From positions 2,418,001 through 2,482,000 of the forward strand of contig CAVWLA010000003.1 in the NCBI GenBank assembly GCA_963755825.1: a stretch of DNA of 64,000 bases. Reading direction: 5' to 3'. The notes beneath the pieces were generated by a model, which was not told the DNA's origin, did no database searches, and worked only from the letters and a program-made list of their open reading frames with translations. Positions 1 to 9,239 of the stretch are shown here, piece by piece (the first letter of the stretch is position 1; each line of letters opens with the position of its first letter). The translations under genes were made by a program, and so were the position numbers. Origin of the DNA: DATBQN01 sp963755825. GTDB lineage: Bacteria; Acidobacteriota; Thermoanaerobaculia; Multivoradales; UBA5704.

Positions 1-172
1 GGGTGCCCGAGATGTGGCCGTAGGCGTAGGCGAAGCCGACGATCACCAGGCCGTGGGCGAGCGCGACGCCCACCAGGTGGCAGCGGAGCGCCCCGGCTCC
101 GGCGCCGATGAAGATCAACGCGAAGGTGCCGATGAACTCGGCGAGCAGCGCGGTCGACAGTTTGCTGGTCAT
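1..172 (-). CDS. Aquaporin / MIP-family channel, N-terminal part, cut by window edge
   Basis: The first 57 codons are present and the gene runs off the left edge. The product starts MTSKLSTALLAEFIGTFALI, the usual first transmembrane helix of the MIP family with its AEFIGTF signature, and reaches YGHISGT just where the first NPA box would be expected (family knowledge; the NPA itself lies outside the window). A water or small neutral solute channel in the inner membrane is the likely role; glycerol facilitator and aquaporin cannot be separated from this piece. The ATG is preceded by a strong GGAGGAG ribosome binding site about 5 nt away, and a good -10 box lies about 95 nt upstream. Confidence 0.85.
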   Translation of the reverse strand, partial: MTSKLSTALLAEFIGTFALIFIGAGAGALRCHLVGVALAHGLVIVGFAYAYGHISGT

Positions 173-265
173 GGAGCTCCTCCAGGAATGAGTTGAACGG
201 AAGCCAGGCGATCGAGAGACGGCGGCCCTCAGGGGCCGTCGATGCGTTCCTAAATTTCTGCCGCG

Positions 266-271
266 ATTGTA
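266..271 (-). promoter_or_regulatory. -10 box (TACAAT) for the aquaporin gene
   Basis: TACAAT on the minus strand, giving a leader of about 85 nt. The leader contains a short hairpin (CGGCCC at 223-228 pairing with GGGCCG at 233-238). No convincing -35 was found. Confidence 0.5.
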
Positions 272-381
272 TCCGCGCCGCCGAGCGGCGGCGAGCCAGT
301 CCCGAGCCGTCGTCAGAGGCGGGCCTGGCCTTGGAGAGAGATGAGGGAAGGCGGAGCGAGGGAGAGCGCGGTGCCGCGGCT

Positions 382-414
382 CCCGGAGGAGGCGCGCCGC
401 GCGTCTCCTCCGGG
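382..414 (-). terminator. Strong hairpin downstream of the small secreted protein gene
   Basis: CCCGGAGGAG (382-391) is the exact complement of CTCCTCCGGG (405-414), and the pairing continues inward (92-96 with 400-404 in the same numbering) to a 3-nt loop. It lies just after the stop at 431 of the minus-strand gene. No U-run follows, so it could equally stabilise the 3' end or end transcription by a non-classical route. Confidence 0.45.
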
Positions 415-430
415 TCGCCTCGCTGGGCTC

Positions 431-757
431 TTACTGGAGCCGTTGGGTGGAGCCGGCCGCCGCCTCGAGCCAGCCGCCCGGGCAGGTCGCCCGCTCGGGG
501 ACGGAGAGGCAGTAGCAGACCTTGGAGTCGCCGGAGTCGATCGAGCCGCTCTGGCCGGCGTCGATGGTCACCTTCTTCTCGCTCGCCGAGTTGATGCACG
601 AGCTGCCGCCGTAGCGGGTGTAGAGATCGACCGCGTGGTTGCTGCCGTTCATGAAGGTCACTCCGGTTCCGGCGGCCGTGGCGAGGGCGCCGGTCGAGAG
701 CGCCGCGGCGAGCGCCAGAGCGCCGGCCAGCCCACGCCTCCTGACATCGAACTTCAT
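431..757 (-). CDS. Small secreted protein, unknown function
   Basis: 108 aa. An N-terminal signal peptide (positively charged MKFDVRRR, hydrophobic stretch, cleavage probably after ALATA near residue 27) precedes a mature chain of about 80 residues containing four cysteines (CIN, CYC, CPG), which would fit two disulfide bonds in the periplasm or outside. No catalytic motif is recognisable and I do not know the family. The ATG has an AAGGAGG ribosome binding site 7 nt upstream. The gene is divergent from selD, with a roughly 160-bp shared upstream region. A sigma-54-like element lies at 874-889 on its strand. Confidence 0.7.
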   Translation of the reverse strand: MKFDVRRRGLAGALALAAALSTGALATAAGTGVTFMNGSNHAVDLYTRYGGSSCINSASEKKVTIDAGQSGSIDSGDSKVCYCLSVPERATCPGGWLEAAAGSTQRLQ

Positions 758-873
758 CGCTTCATCCTCCTTACCTGGTCAGCCGATCGAGTGGGATGAG
801 GCTGCACGACCCGGGGCGCCGCCAGGGGACCAGGTGGAGCTGGCCAGCGTCGGGCGCAACCTACCCCCACCTA

Positions 874-889
874 CGCAGGGCGCGTACCA
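874..889 (-). promoter_or_regulatory. Possible sigma-54 (-24/-12) element
   Basis: On the minus strand the sequence reads TGGTACG-CGCC-CTGCG: GG and GC dinucleotides with exactly 10 nt between them, as sigma-54 requires, but with two departures from TGGCACG-N4-TTGC. It would give a leader of about 105 nt for the small secreted protein. It is weaker than the elements at 30717 and 61870. Confidence 0.3.
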
Positions 890-906
890 AAGTTGCGAGC
901 GGCGGG

Positions 907-912
907 TACAAT
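907..912 (+). promoter_or_regulatory. -10 box (TACAAT) of selD, leaderless spacing
   Basis: TACAAT lies 8 nt before the selD ATG at 921, and no Shine-Dalgarno sequence sits between them. Transcription would then begin at or next to the start codon. Confidence 0.55.
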
Positions 913-920
913 GCCGGCCC

Positions 921-1967
921 ATGTCATGGATTCGACGCAAGTTCCGCCTGACCGCCTGCGCCACCACCGGTGGCTGAGCGGCCAAGATCGGTCCGGGGGA
1001 CCTTGCTCAGCTGATCGCCCCGCTCTCCCGCCTGGCCGGCGGGGACGAGCGGATTCTGGTCGGCCCGGAAACGGCCGACGATGCCGGGGTCTACCTTCTC
1101 GGCGGCCACGCATTGGTGGCGACCGCCGATTTCATCACCCCGGTCTGCGACGATGCGCGGCGCTTCGGCCGCGTCGCCGCGGCGAACTCCATCTCCGACG
1201 TCTACGCGATGGGCGGCCGGCCGCTCTTCGCGCTCAACCTCTGCTGCTTCCCGGAGGATCTGCCGCAGGGGGTGCTCGCCGACATCCTGGGCGGCGCCGC
1301 CGAGGCGCTGGGCGAGGCCGGCGCGGTGCTCCTCGGCGGCCATTCGGTGCGCGACGCCGAGCTCAAGTTCGGCCTCGCGGTGATCGGCGAGGCCGACCGC
1401 GACCGCCTGCTCACCAATGCCGGCGCAAAGGCCGGCGAGCGGCTGCTGCTCACCAAGCCGCTCGGCACCGGCGTGCTGATCAACGCCTTCAAGTTCGACA
1501 AGCTCGACGCCGCCGGGCTCGAGCCGGCGCTCCGCGAGATGGAGAAGCTGAACGCCGCGGCCGCGGCGCTGGCGCTCGCCCACGGCGCCACGGCGGCGAC
1601 CGACGTCACCGGCTTCGGCCTCGCCGGGCATGCCCTCGGCATGGCGCGGGCGTCGGGCGCCGCGCTCAGCATCCGCTACGCCAGCCTGCCGGTGCACGAG
1701 AGCTTCGACCGCCTGGCGAAGAGCGGCGTCACCACCGGCTGCACTGCCGCCAACGAGGAGAACGTGCGGTCGCTGCTGCGCGTCACGCCGCCGCTCGACC
1801 GCGCCGAGCGCGAGCTGCTCTTCGACCCGCAGACCTCGGGCGGCCTGCTGATCGCGGTGCCGGCGGCCGCCGCCGCGGCGCTGCTCGCCGCGCTCGTCGA
1901 CTCCGGCCATCGCGCCGCCGACATCGGCGAGGTGCTCGCCGGGCCGCCGCGCCTCGACATCGTCTGA
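921..1967 (+). CDS. selD: Selenophosphate synthetase, itself a selenoprotein (in-frame UGA read as Sec19)
   Basis: SelD makes selenophosphate from selenide and ATP, the selenium donor for selenocysteine tRNA. The gene is split by an in-frame TGA at 975-977. Read through, the protein is 348 aa, the family's normal length, and begins MSWIRRKFRLTACATTGG-U-AAKIGPGD. The UGA falls exactly at the catalytic Cys/Sec position, with the essential Lys three residues later (K22; compare C17/K20 in E. coli). The AIR-synthase-like domains follow, with VATADFITPVCDD, GGHSVRD, ATDVTGFGLAGHA and DPQTSGGLL. Starting at the ATG/GTG after the UGA (for example 1113) would delete the catalytic loop. A hairpin 3' of the UGA (983-1005) is a candidate SECIS. 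The start has a TACAAT box 8 nt upstream and no ribosome binding site. No other sel genes are in the window. Confidence 0.93.
983..1005 (+). promoter_or_regulatory. Candidate bacterial SECIS hairpin in selD
   Basis: GGTCC (990-994) pairs with GGACC (998-1002) around a GGG loop. An alternative fold extends it with CAAG (983-986) to CTTG (1002-1005) and a side bulge. The loop begins 18 nt after the UGA, within the range at which SelB recognises bacterial SECIS elements. Confidence 0.5.
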
Positions 1968-2594
1968 CCACGCCGCCGGCGACCCGCCGCGCGCTCCAGG
2001 GCCGCTGACCTCCGTCGCCTGAGCATCAGAGCGCCGGTGCGCCGGCGCGGGAGGAGAGCCCGCCGCGGACGCTCCGCCGGCTCCCGCCCGGAGGTTTTTC
2101 GCTGCCGACTCCGTCCGGTCTCCTGCCCGCGGCGCCTGCGGCGACGCCCGTCCGTGACGCCCTTCCAGCCGACCGTCGGCGGAACGAAACGGAGCCAGAA
2201 CCGGTTTTTCCTCTCCCTTGATTTTTCTCTACGACTTTGTCATGCTCCCAACAGATCCCCGGCCTGGCAGGAACTAGCAAGCTTCGAGAGACACCCGCGA
2301 TACCCCTCCGCAGCAGGCCTTCGACCGCATACGCTCCGCTCGATCGAGGAACCGTCACTCCGGCACCCATGTACCCATGCATCCAGGCGCTCGGGCATGA
2401 GCCTGCCCGGGGTTTCCGTTTGCCAGCTCTCGCCGATCGTTCTCGCTCGGGAGAGGTCCGCCGATCCGGATAGCGTCGAGGTAGCGAAGCGTAAAAACCC
2501 AGTAGCGATCGAATTTCCAGCCCGCCTCCGCGGGAGGGAAGAGCCGCGCCAAACGCGGCGAATAACAACAACCTGTTGGTAAGGAGCAGAGAGT
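1968..2594. other. 627-bp gap between selD and the cold-shock gene
   Basis: I see no gene here. The left part holds a terminator-like hairpin (2072-2099). The rest is less GC-rich than its surroundings and probably contains the promoter and long leader of the cold-shock gene. TTGATT at 2218-2223 could be a -35, but only a poor -10 (CATGCT, 2241-2246) follows. Close to the gene are two small hairpins: CCTCC-GCG-GGAGG at 2525-2537 and CCGCG-CCAAA-CGCGG at 2544-2558. Confidence 0.5.
2072..2099 (+). terminator. Terminator candidate downstream of selD
   Basis: CTCCG (2072-2076) pairs with CGGAG (2089-2093), with a small inner pairing CGG/CCG, and five T residues follow at 2095-2099. It lies about 105 bp after the selD stop. 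Confidence 0.45.
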
Positions 2595-2801
2595 ATGCCC
2601 GAGCAAGGTACCGTGAAGTGGTTCAATGACACCAAGGGGTATGGGTTCATCGTGCGCGAACACGGCGCGGACGTGTTCGTCCACCACGCCGCCATCGTCG
2701 CCGAGGGTTTTCGTACCCTGAGCGAGGGGGACCGCGTCTCTTTCGAGGTGGTCGAGGGACCGAAGGGCCTCCAGGCGAGGAACGTCGTTAAGATCTCCTA
2801 A
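2595..2801 (+). CDS. Cold-shock domain protein (CspA family)
   Basis: 68 aa, a single cold-shock domain (OB fold) that binds single-stranded RNA/DNA and acts as an RNA chaperone. Both RNP motifs are visible: KGYGFIV (RNP1) and VFVHHAAI (RNP2), after the usual GTVKWFND opening. The ATG has an AAGGAG ribosome binding site at 2581-2586. The long upstream gap and the two leader hairpins are what one expects of a Csp mRNA controlled at the level of structure and stability, but that control is inferred. A strong hairpin terminator follows the stop. Confidence 0.95.
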   Translation: MPEQGTVKWFNDTKGYGFIVREHGADVFVHHAAIVAEGFRTLSEGDRVSFEVVEGPKGLQARNVVKIS

Positions 2802-2824
2802 CGCCACTTCGCGAACCGATACCG

Positions 2825-2854
2825 CGCCCCGCCGGGAGCCGCTCCCGCGGGGCG
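2825..2854 (+). terminator. Hairpin terminator after the cold-shock gene
   Basis: CGCCCCGC (2825-2832) pairs with GCGGGGCG (2847-2854) and GGGAG (2834-2838) with CTCCC (2842-2846): 13 bp, one bulged C, 3-nt loop. The following sequence is pyrimidine-rich rather than a pure T-run. Confidence 0.65.
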
Positions 2855-2896
2855 TCGTCGTCTCCGCCGTCTCTTCTCCTCGCGCCCGCCCGGGCG

Positions 2897-2902
2897 TAGA
2901 GT
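2897..2902 (+). promoter_or_regulatory. -10 box (TAGAGT), leaderless spacing
   Basis: Lies 8 nt before the ATG at 2911; no ribosome binding site intervenes. Confidence 0.45.
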
Positions 2903-2910
2903 TCGGGCGC

Positions 2911-3702
2911 ATGCCCGCCCGCCCGCCGCTCGTCCGCCTGCGCCTCCGTCCGCTCGTCCTCGGCGTCGCCCTGCTGGCGCCGCTCGTCACCGCCGCCTGC
3001 GCTCGGCCGGCGCCGGTGGCGCCGGCGGCGTCGACCGCGGCCGCAGTCTCCTCGCCATCGGCAATGCCGGCCGCGTCCGCCGCCGCGGCGGTACCGGCGC
3101 GCCAGCCGGCGGAGGTGATGAGCTTCCACGGCGCCGACTGGCTGGAGCGGCCGGGCCGCGAGGAGGAGGAGCGGCCCGACCTGGTGCTCCAGGCGCTGGC
3201 CCTCCGCCCGGGGCAGACGGTGGCCGAGATCGGCTGCGGCACCGGCTTTTACGCGCGGCGCCTGGCGCGCGCCGTGGGGCCGAGCGGCAGCGTCTACGCC
3301 GAGGACATCCAGCCGGAGATGGTCGACCTGCTGCGCCGCTACGCGGCGCGCGACGGCATCGCCAACATCGTGCCGGTGCTCGGCGAGGAGACCGACCCCA
3401 AGCTCCCCGCCGGCCGCATGGACTGGATCTTCCTCGCCGACGTCTACCACGAGTTCCAGCAGCCGCGGCCGATGCTCGCCGCCATCCGCCGCAGCCTGGC
3501 CCCCGGCGGCCGCGTCGCCCTGGTCGAGTTCCGCCAGGAGGGCGACACCGCGGCCCGCATCTACCCGCAGCACCGGATGACCGTCGAGCAGGTGCTCGCG
3601 GAGTGGCAGCCGGCGGGCTTCGCGCTCGTCGCGCGGCAGGAGGACCTCCCCATGCAGCACCTCTTCATCTTCCGGGCCGCCGACGCCGCACCGTCGCGCT
3701 GA
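2911..3702 (+). CDS. Exported lipoprotein-like SAM-dependent methyltransferase
   Basis: 263 aa. The N-terminus has arginines, a hydrophobic stretch and LVTAAC, a lipobox-like site with Cys near residue 30, followed by a low-complexity Ala/Pro/Ser linker to about residue 68. The rest is a class I methyltransferase fold: motif I EIGCGTGFYARRLA near residue 109, acidic residue in EDIQPE, and a motif-IV-like FLADVYHEF. What it methylates is unknown. An SAM-using domain predicted outside the cytoplasm is odd, because SAM is not expected there; either the N-terminus only anchors the protein or it is kept inside. The gene stands alone between the cold-shock gene and speA. Confidence 0.75.
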   Translation: MPARPPLVRLRLRPLVLGVALLAPLVTAACARPAPVAPAASTAAAVSSPSAMPAASAAAAVPARQPAEVMSFHGADWLERPGREEEERPDLVLQALALRPGQTVAEIGCGTGFYARRLARAVGPSGSVYAEDIQPEMVDLLRRYAARDGIANIVPVLGEETDPKLPAGRMDWIFLADVYHEFQQPRPMLAAIRRSLAPGGRVALVEFRQEGDTAARIYPQHRMTVEQVLAEWQPAGFALVARQEDLPMQHLFIFRAADAAPSR

Positions 3703-3720
3703 CCGCCGACCGCTTCATGC

Positions 3721-3819
3721 TAGAGTCGATTCGGGCTCGCCCCGAGGGTGGGGAGAGCCTCCGAACCCGTTGACCCCGCAAGGACTTGCGCTGAAAAGCA
3801 GGAGGAGCCACCGCACCCG
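3721..3819 (+). other. Structured leader of speA (function unknown)
   Basis: A TAGAGT box (3721-3726) would start a leader of about 85 nt. It contains TCGGG/CCCGA (3731-3735 with 3741-3745) and GCAA-GGAC-TTGC (3779-3790), then GGAGGAG (3800-3806). I compared it mentally with guanidine, glycine and Mn riboswitch consensus features and saw no match, so I only note a structured leader. Confidence 0.35.
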
Positions 3820-5736
<1,917 letters not shown>

Positions 5737-5821
5737 AGCGGCCGCCCGGCGCGCCGCCGCCGCTTCCGGGCGCGGGCGGCCGGCGGGACGCGAGGCGGGC
5801 GCTGCACCCTAAGGAGATGTG

Positions 5822-6397
5822 ATGAAAACCCTCACCGGACGAGATACCGAGATCCTGGTCGAGCGGCTGCGCGAGGCGGTGCTGCTCGGCGACGTGCCGG
5901 CGATCGCCGAGCGCATCAAGGAAGAGCTCGAGGCGTTCGCCGCCGGCGGCCTGCTGCTCCCCGAGCGCTTTCGGGAGATGACCGGCGACCACTACTGCCG
6001 GCGCCTGCTCCACCGCGACGCCGATCTCGGCTTCACCGCCGTGGTGATGACCTGGGGGCCGGGCCAGCGGACGGCGCTCCACGACCACGCCGGCATCTGG
6101 TGCGTCGAGGCGGTGGTCGAGGGGGAGATGGAGGTGCGCCGCTTCGAGCTCGCCGAGCAGGAGGGCGATCTCTGCCGCTTCGTCGAGCGCGGCCACGTGC
6201 TCGCCGGCGTCGGCTCGGCGGGTGCTCTCATCCCGCCTTTCGAGTATCACGTGCTCGCCAACGCCCGGCCGGACCAGGTCGCCCTGACCCTCCACATCTA
6301 CGGCGGCGAGATGGATCACTGCTCGGTCTTCGAGCCCGTCGCCGCGGCGGACGGCCGCTTCCGCCGCGCCGAGCGGGCGCTCTCCTACGACGCCTGA
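5822..6397 (+). CDS. Cysteine dioxygenase family protein
   Basis: 191 aa, a cupin-fold thiol dioxygenase that uses Fe(II) and O2 to turn cysteine (or a related thiol such as 3-mercaptopropionate) into its sulfinic acid. The iron ligands are visible: H87 and H89 in TALHDHAG and H143 in EYHVL, spaced as in the family. The ATG at 5822 has AAGGAG at 5811-5816; an in-frame GTG one codon earlier is less likely. The stop TGA overlaps the ATG of the next gene by one base (TGATG), so the two are almost surely co-translated. The partner is a sulfite oxidase, which supports cysteine catabolism to sulfate as the role. Confidence 0.85.
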   Translation: MKTLTGRDTEILVERLREAVLLGDVPAIAERIKEELEAFAAGGLLLPERFREMTGDHYCRRLLHRDADLGFTAVVMTWGPGQRTALHDHAGIWCVEAVVEGEMEVRRFELAEQEGDLCRFVERGHVLAGVGSAGALIPPFEYHVLANARPDQVALTLHIYGGEMDHCSVFEPVAAADGRFRRAERALSYDA

Positions 6398-7530
6398 TGT
6401 CCGGCCGCACGATCTCCGAGACCGCGCCGCCGCCCGCCGGGGTGCGCGATCCTCGCCTGCAGGTGCGCCTGGAGCGGCCGCTCAACGCCGGCCCCGAGCT
6501 CGCCGCCCTCCGCTCCCAGGTGGTCACCCCCAACGAGCTCTTCTTCCTGCGCAGCCACGGCGACGCGCCGGCGGTCGATCCGGCCGCCTTCCGGCTGACC
6601 ATCGACGGCCTGGTCCGCCATCCGCTCACCCTCTCGCTCGACGATCTCCGCGCTCTCCCGGCGCGCAGCTTCACGGCGACTCTCGAGTGCGCCGGCAACC
6701 GCCGCACCGAGCTGATCGCGGTCGAGCCGATCCCCGGCGAGCTCCCCTGGGGCGAGGACGCCATCAGCAACGCCTTCTGGACCGGCGCCTCGCTCGGCCG
6801 CCTCATCGCACAGGCCGAGCCGCTCGCGGCGGCGAGCCACGTCGCCTTCCACGGCCTCGACGAGGTCGAGCGCCACGGCGAGACCTTCACCTTCGGCGGC
6901 TCGATCCCGCTCGCGAAGGCGCTGTCGCCCGACGTGCTCGTCGCCTACGAGATGAACGGCGCGCCGCTGCCGCAGGCGCACGGGGCGCCGCTCCGCGCCC
7001 TGGTGCCCGGCTTCATCGGCGCGCGGAGCGTCAAGTGGCTGGCGCGCGTCGAGCTGCGCGACAGCCCCTCCGAGAACTACTTCCAGCAGAAGGCCTACCG
7101 CCTCTTCCCGCCCGCGATGCGGGCGGCGACGGTCGACTACGAGCAGGGGCGGGTGCTCGAGGAGCTGGAGATCAACTCGGTCATCTGCACGCCGTCGGCG
7201 GGCGAGCTGGTGGCCGCCGGCGCCGTTCCGGTGCGCGGCTACGCCATCGCCGGCGGCGGCCGCCGCGTCGAGCGCGTCGAGCTCTCCGGCGACGGCGGCG
7301 CCACCTGGTCGCCGGTCGATCTCTTCGAGGACCGCGGCCCGTGGTCGTGGCGCTTCTGGCGCGGCGCCCTCGGCCTGACGCCCGGCGCCGAGCACGAGAT
7401 CGTCGTCCGCGCCTGGGATTCGGCCGGCGTCGGCCAGCCGGCGGAGCCGGCGCCGATCTGGAACTTCAAAGGCTACATGAACAATGCCTGGCACCGCGTC
7501 CGCGTGCGCGTGGCGCCGGTCCGCCGCTGA
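6397..7530 (+). CDS. Sulfite oxidase family molybdoenzyme
   Basis: 377 aa: a molybdopterin-binding domain followed by the Ig-like Mo-co dimerisation domain (from about residue 265, VICTPSAGEL onwards). The molybdenum-coordinating cysteine is C98 in TATLECAGNRR, the family signature; GFIGARSVKWL is also typical. It oxidises sulfite to sulfate. No haem b5 domain and no twin-arginine signal are visible, so the protein looks cytoplasmic with an unknown electron acceptor. Coupled to the upstream cysteine dioxygenase gene by a 1-nt overlap. The transaminase step between the two enzymes is not encoded nearby. Confidence 0.9.
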   Translation: MSGRTISETAPPPAGVRDPRLQVRLERPLNAGPELAALRSQVVTPNELFFLRSHGDAPAVDPAAFRLTIDGLVRHPLTLSLDDLRALPARSFTATLECAGNRRTELIAVEPIPGELPWGEDAISNAFWTGASLGRLIAQAEPLAAASHVAFHGLDEVERHGETFTFGGSIPLAKALSPDVLVAYEMNGAPLPQAHGAPLRALVPGFIGARSVKWLARVELRDSPSENYFQQKAYRLFPPAMRAATVDYEQGRVLEELEINSVICTPSAGELVAAGAVPVRGYAIAGGGRRVERVELSGDGGATWSPVDLFEDRGPWSWRFWRGALGLTPGAEHEIVVRAWDSAGVGQPAEPAPIWNFKGYMNNAWHRVRVRVAPVRR

Positions 7531-7577
7531 CGCCGCACCGGTCCGCCGCGCCGGCCCGGACCGCCGGGCGGCTGGGG

Positions 7578-7583
7578 TAAACT
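7578..7583 (+). promoter_or_regulatory. -10 box (TAAACT) of apaG, leaderless spacing
   Basis: Lies 7 nt before the GTG at 7591; no ribosome binding site. Confidence 0.5.
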
Positions 7584-7590
7584 CCGCCGC

Positions 7591-7974
7591 GTGAGCGACA
7601 CCACGACCCGCGGCATCCGCATCCGGGTGACCAGCTACTACGACTCCGAGCGCAGCTCGCCGCAGGAGGACTACTACTTCTTCGCCTACCAGGTGCGCAT
7701 CGAGAACGTCGGCACCGAGACGGCGCAGCTGCTCTCCCGCGAGTGGATCATCACCAACGCCAACGGCGAGGTGCAGAAGGTGCAGGGCCCGGGGGTGGTC
7801 GGCGAGCAGCCGGTCCTGCCGCCGGGCGACAGCTTCGAGTACACCAGCTTCTGCCCGCTCAACACGGCGGTGGGCTCGATGCAGGGCTCCTACCGCATGG
7901 TCTCCGATCACGGCGAGAGCTTCGACGCCGAGATCGCGCCGTTCTCGCTCGCCGTCCCCAACGCCGTCAACTAG
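7591..7974 (+). CDS. apaG: ApaG domain protein (DUF525)
   Basis: 127 aa, the full length of the ApaG family, a small Ig/FN3-like beta-sandwich whose biochemical role is unsettled (linked to Co/Mg resistance and to diadenosine tetraphosphate metabolism in enterics; family knowledge). Typical segments are YYFFAYQVRIENVG, LLSREWIITNANG, VQGPGVVGEQPVL, and FCPLNTAVGSMQGSY. GTG start with a TANNNT box 7 nt upstream and no Shine-Dalgarno sequence. Not linked to a neighbour of known related function. Confidence 0.93.
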   Translation: MSDTTTRGIRIRVTSYYDSERSSPQEDYYFFAYQVRIENVGTETAQLLSREWIITNANGEVQKVQGPGVVGEQPVLPPGDSFEYTSFCPLNTAVGSMQGSYRMVSDHGESFDAEIAPFSLAVPNAVN

Positions 7975-8017
7975 CCGCTCCAAGCCGCCGGCACGCGGGT
8001 TGCTCGGCTCGTCCGCC

Positions 8018-9214
8018 ATGCCCGAGCGCACCAGCGAACCGAAGCGCGTGCGGCGAGCGCGCGGCCGCTCGTCGGCCCGCTCTGCGGTCAACTCCGGCGC
8101 CGTCCCCGCCGAAGATCTCGCCGGCGAGTTTCCGGCGATCGATCTGCCCATCCGCCCGCCCTTCCCGCCGATGGAGGCGGTCGCCGCCGAGGCGCTCCCC
8201 GCCGGGCCGGGCTGGCTCTACGAGCCCAAGTGGGACGGCTTCCGCTGCCTCGCCTTCCGCCGCGGCGGCGAGGTGCTCCTGCAGTCGAAGAGCGGCCAGC
8301 CGCTCGGGCGCTATTTTCCGGAGGTCGCCGCGGCGCTCGCCGAGCTGGCGCCGCCCACCTTCGTCCTCGACGGCGAGATCGTCCTCTTCACCCGCGGCGC
8401 CCTCGACTTCGACGCCCTCCTGCAGCGCATCCATCCGGCGGCGTCGCGCATCGCCAGGCTGTCGCGCGAGACACCGGCAGTCTTCCTCGCCTTCGACCTC
8501 CTCGTCGGCCGCCGCGGCAACCCGCTCCTCGATACACCGCTCGCCGAGCGCCGCGCACGCCTGCGGGCGCTCCTCGCTCCGCTCGCGGCGGGCGGCGGCG
8601 TGCGCCTCTCGCCGGCGGTCGAGGAGCGCGCGATCGCCGAGGGCTGGATGCGCACGCTGGGCTCGGGAGGTCTCGACGGCGTCGTCGCCAAGCGGGCGGA
8701 CGAGCCCTACCACTCGGGCGAGAGGGCGGGCATGGTCAAGGTCAAGCGGCTGCGGACGGCGGACTGCGTGGTGGGCGGCTTCCGCTATCTGCAGGCGCGC
8801 GGCGACGGCGGAGCGGTCGGAGCGGTCGGAGCGGTTGGAGCCATCGGCTCGCTGTTGCTCGGGCTCTACGACGCAGAGGGGAGGCTCGACCACGTCGGCT
8901 TCACGTCGAGCTTCACCGCCGACGAGCGCCGCGAGCTGGCGCCGCTCCTCGTCCCGCTGGTCGAGCCGCCGGGCTTCACCGGCAAGGCGCCGGGCGGCCC
9001 CAGCCGCTGGAGCACGCGGCGCTCGGACGACTGGCAGCCGCTCCGTCCGACGCTCGTCTGCGAGGTGCGCTACGACCACTTCGCCGGCGGCCGCTTCCGC
9101 CACGGCACCAAGTTCCTCCGCTGGCGGCCGGACAAGAAGCCCGCCCTCTGCACCTTCGATCAGCTGGCGCGGCGAACATCGGGCTCGCTCCTCGCGCGGC
9201 TCGGCGTCGAGTGA
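8018..9214 (+). CDS. ATP-dependent DNA ligase (LigC/LigD-type catalytic core)
   Basis: 398 aa. Nucleotidyltransferase motif I is YEPKWDGFR with the adenylated lysine K71; FVLDGEIVLF (motif III region), DGVVAKR (motif IV) and VKVKRLR (motif V) follow, then an OB-fold domain ending FLRWRPDKK. It joins nicked DNA using ATP. There are no nuclease or primase domains as in full LigD, and no Ku gene nearby, so a role in base-excision or gap repair is as likely as end joining. A short in-frame tandem repeat (9-nt unit, about four copies, 8809-8845) encodes GAVGAVGAVGAIG between the two domains. Start chosen at ATG 8018; an in-frame TTG at 8000 is possible. Confidence 0.9.
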   Translation: MPERTSEPKRVRRARGRSSARSAVNSGAVPAEDLAGEFPAIDLPIRPPFPPMEAVAAEALPAGPGWLYEPKWDGFRCLAFRRGGEVLLQSKSGQPLGRYFPEVAAALAELAPPTFVLDGEIVLFTRGALDFDALLQRIHPAASRIARLSRETPAVFLAFDLLVGRRGNPLLDTPLAERRARLRALLAPLAAGGGVRLSPAVEERAIAEGWMRTLGSGGLDGVVAKRADEPYHSGERAGMVKVKRLRTADCVVGGFRYLQARGDGGAVGAVGAVGAIGSLLLGLYDAEGRLDHVGFTSSFTADERRELAPLLVPLVEPPGFTGKAPGGPSRWSTRRSDDWQPLRPTLVCEVRYDHFAGGRFRHGTKFLRWRPDKKPALCTFDQLARRTSGSLLARLGVE

Positions 9215-9239
9215 CCCGCCCCGTGCGGCGAGGGCAGGT

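Noticed and set aside
1113..1967. selD starting after the UGA (284 aa)
   Set aside because: Would lack the glycine-rich catalytic loop with Sec/Lys that every functional SelD needs.
2218..2246. Sigma-70 promoter for the cold-shock gene (TTGATT ... CATGCT)
   Set aside because: The -10 half matches poorly and it is 350 bp from the gene; kept only as a remark in the region entry.
3721..3819. Known riboswitch (guanidine, glycine or Mn class) before speA
   Set aside because: I could not match the core conserved segments of any of these; only generic hairpins remain.
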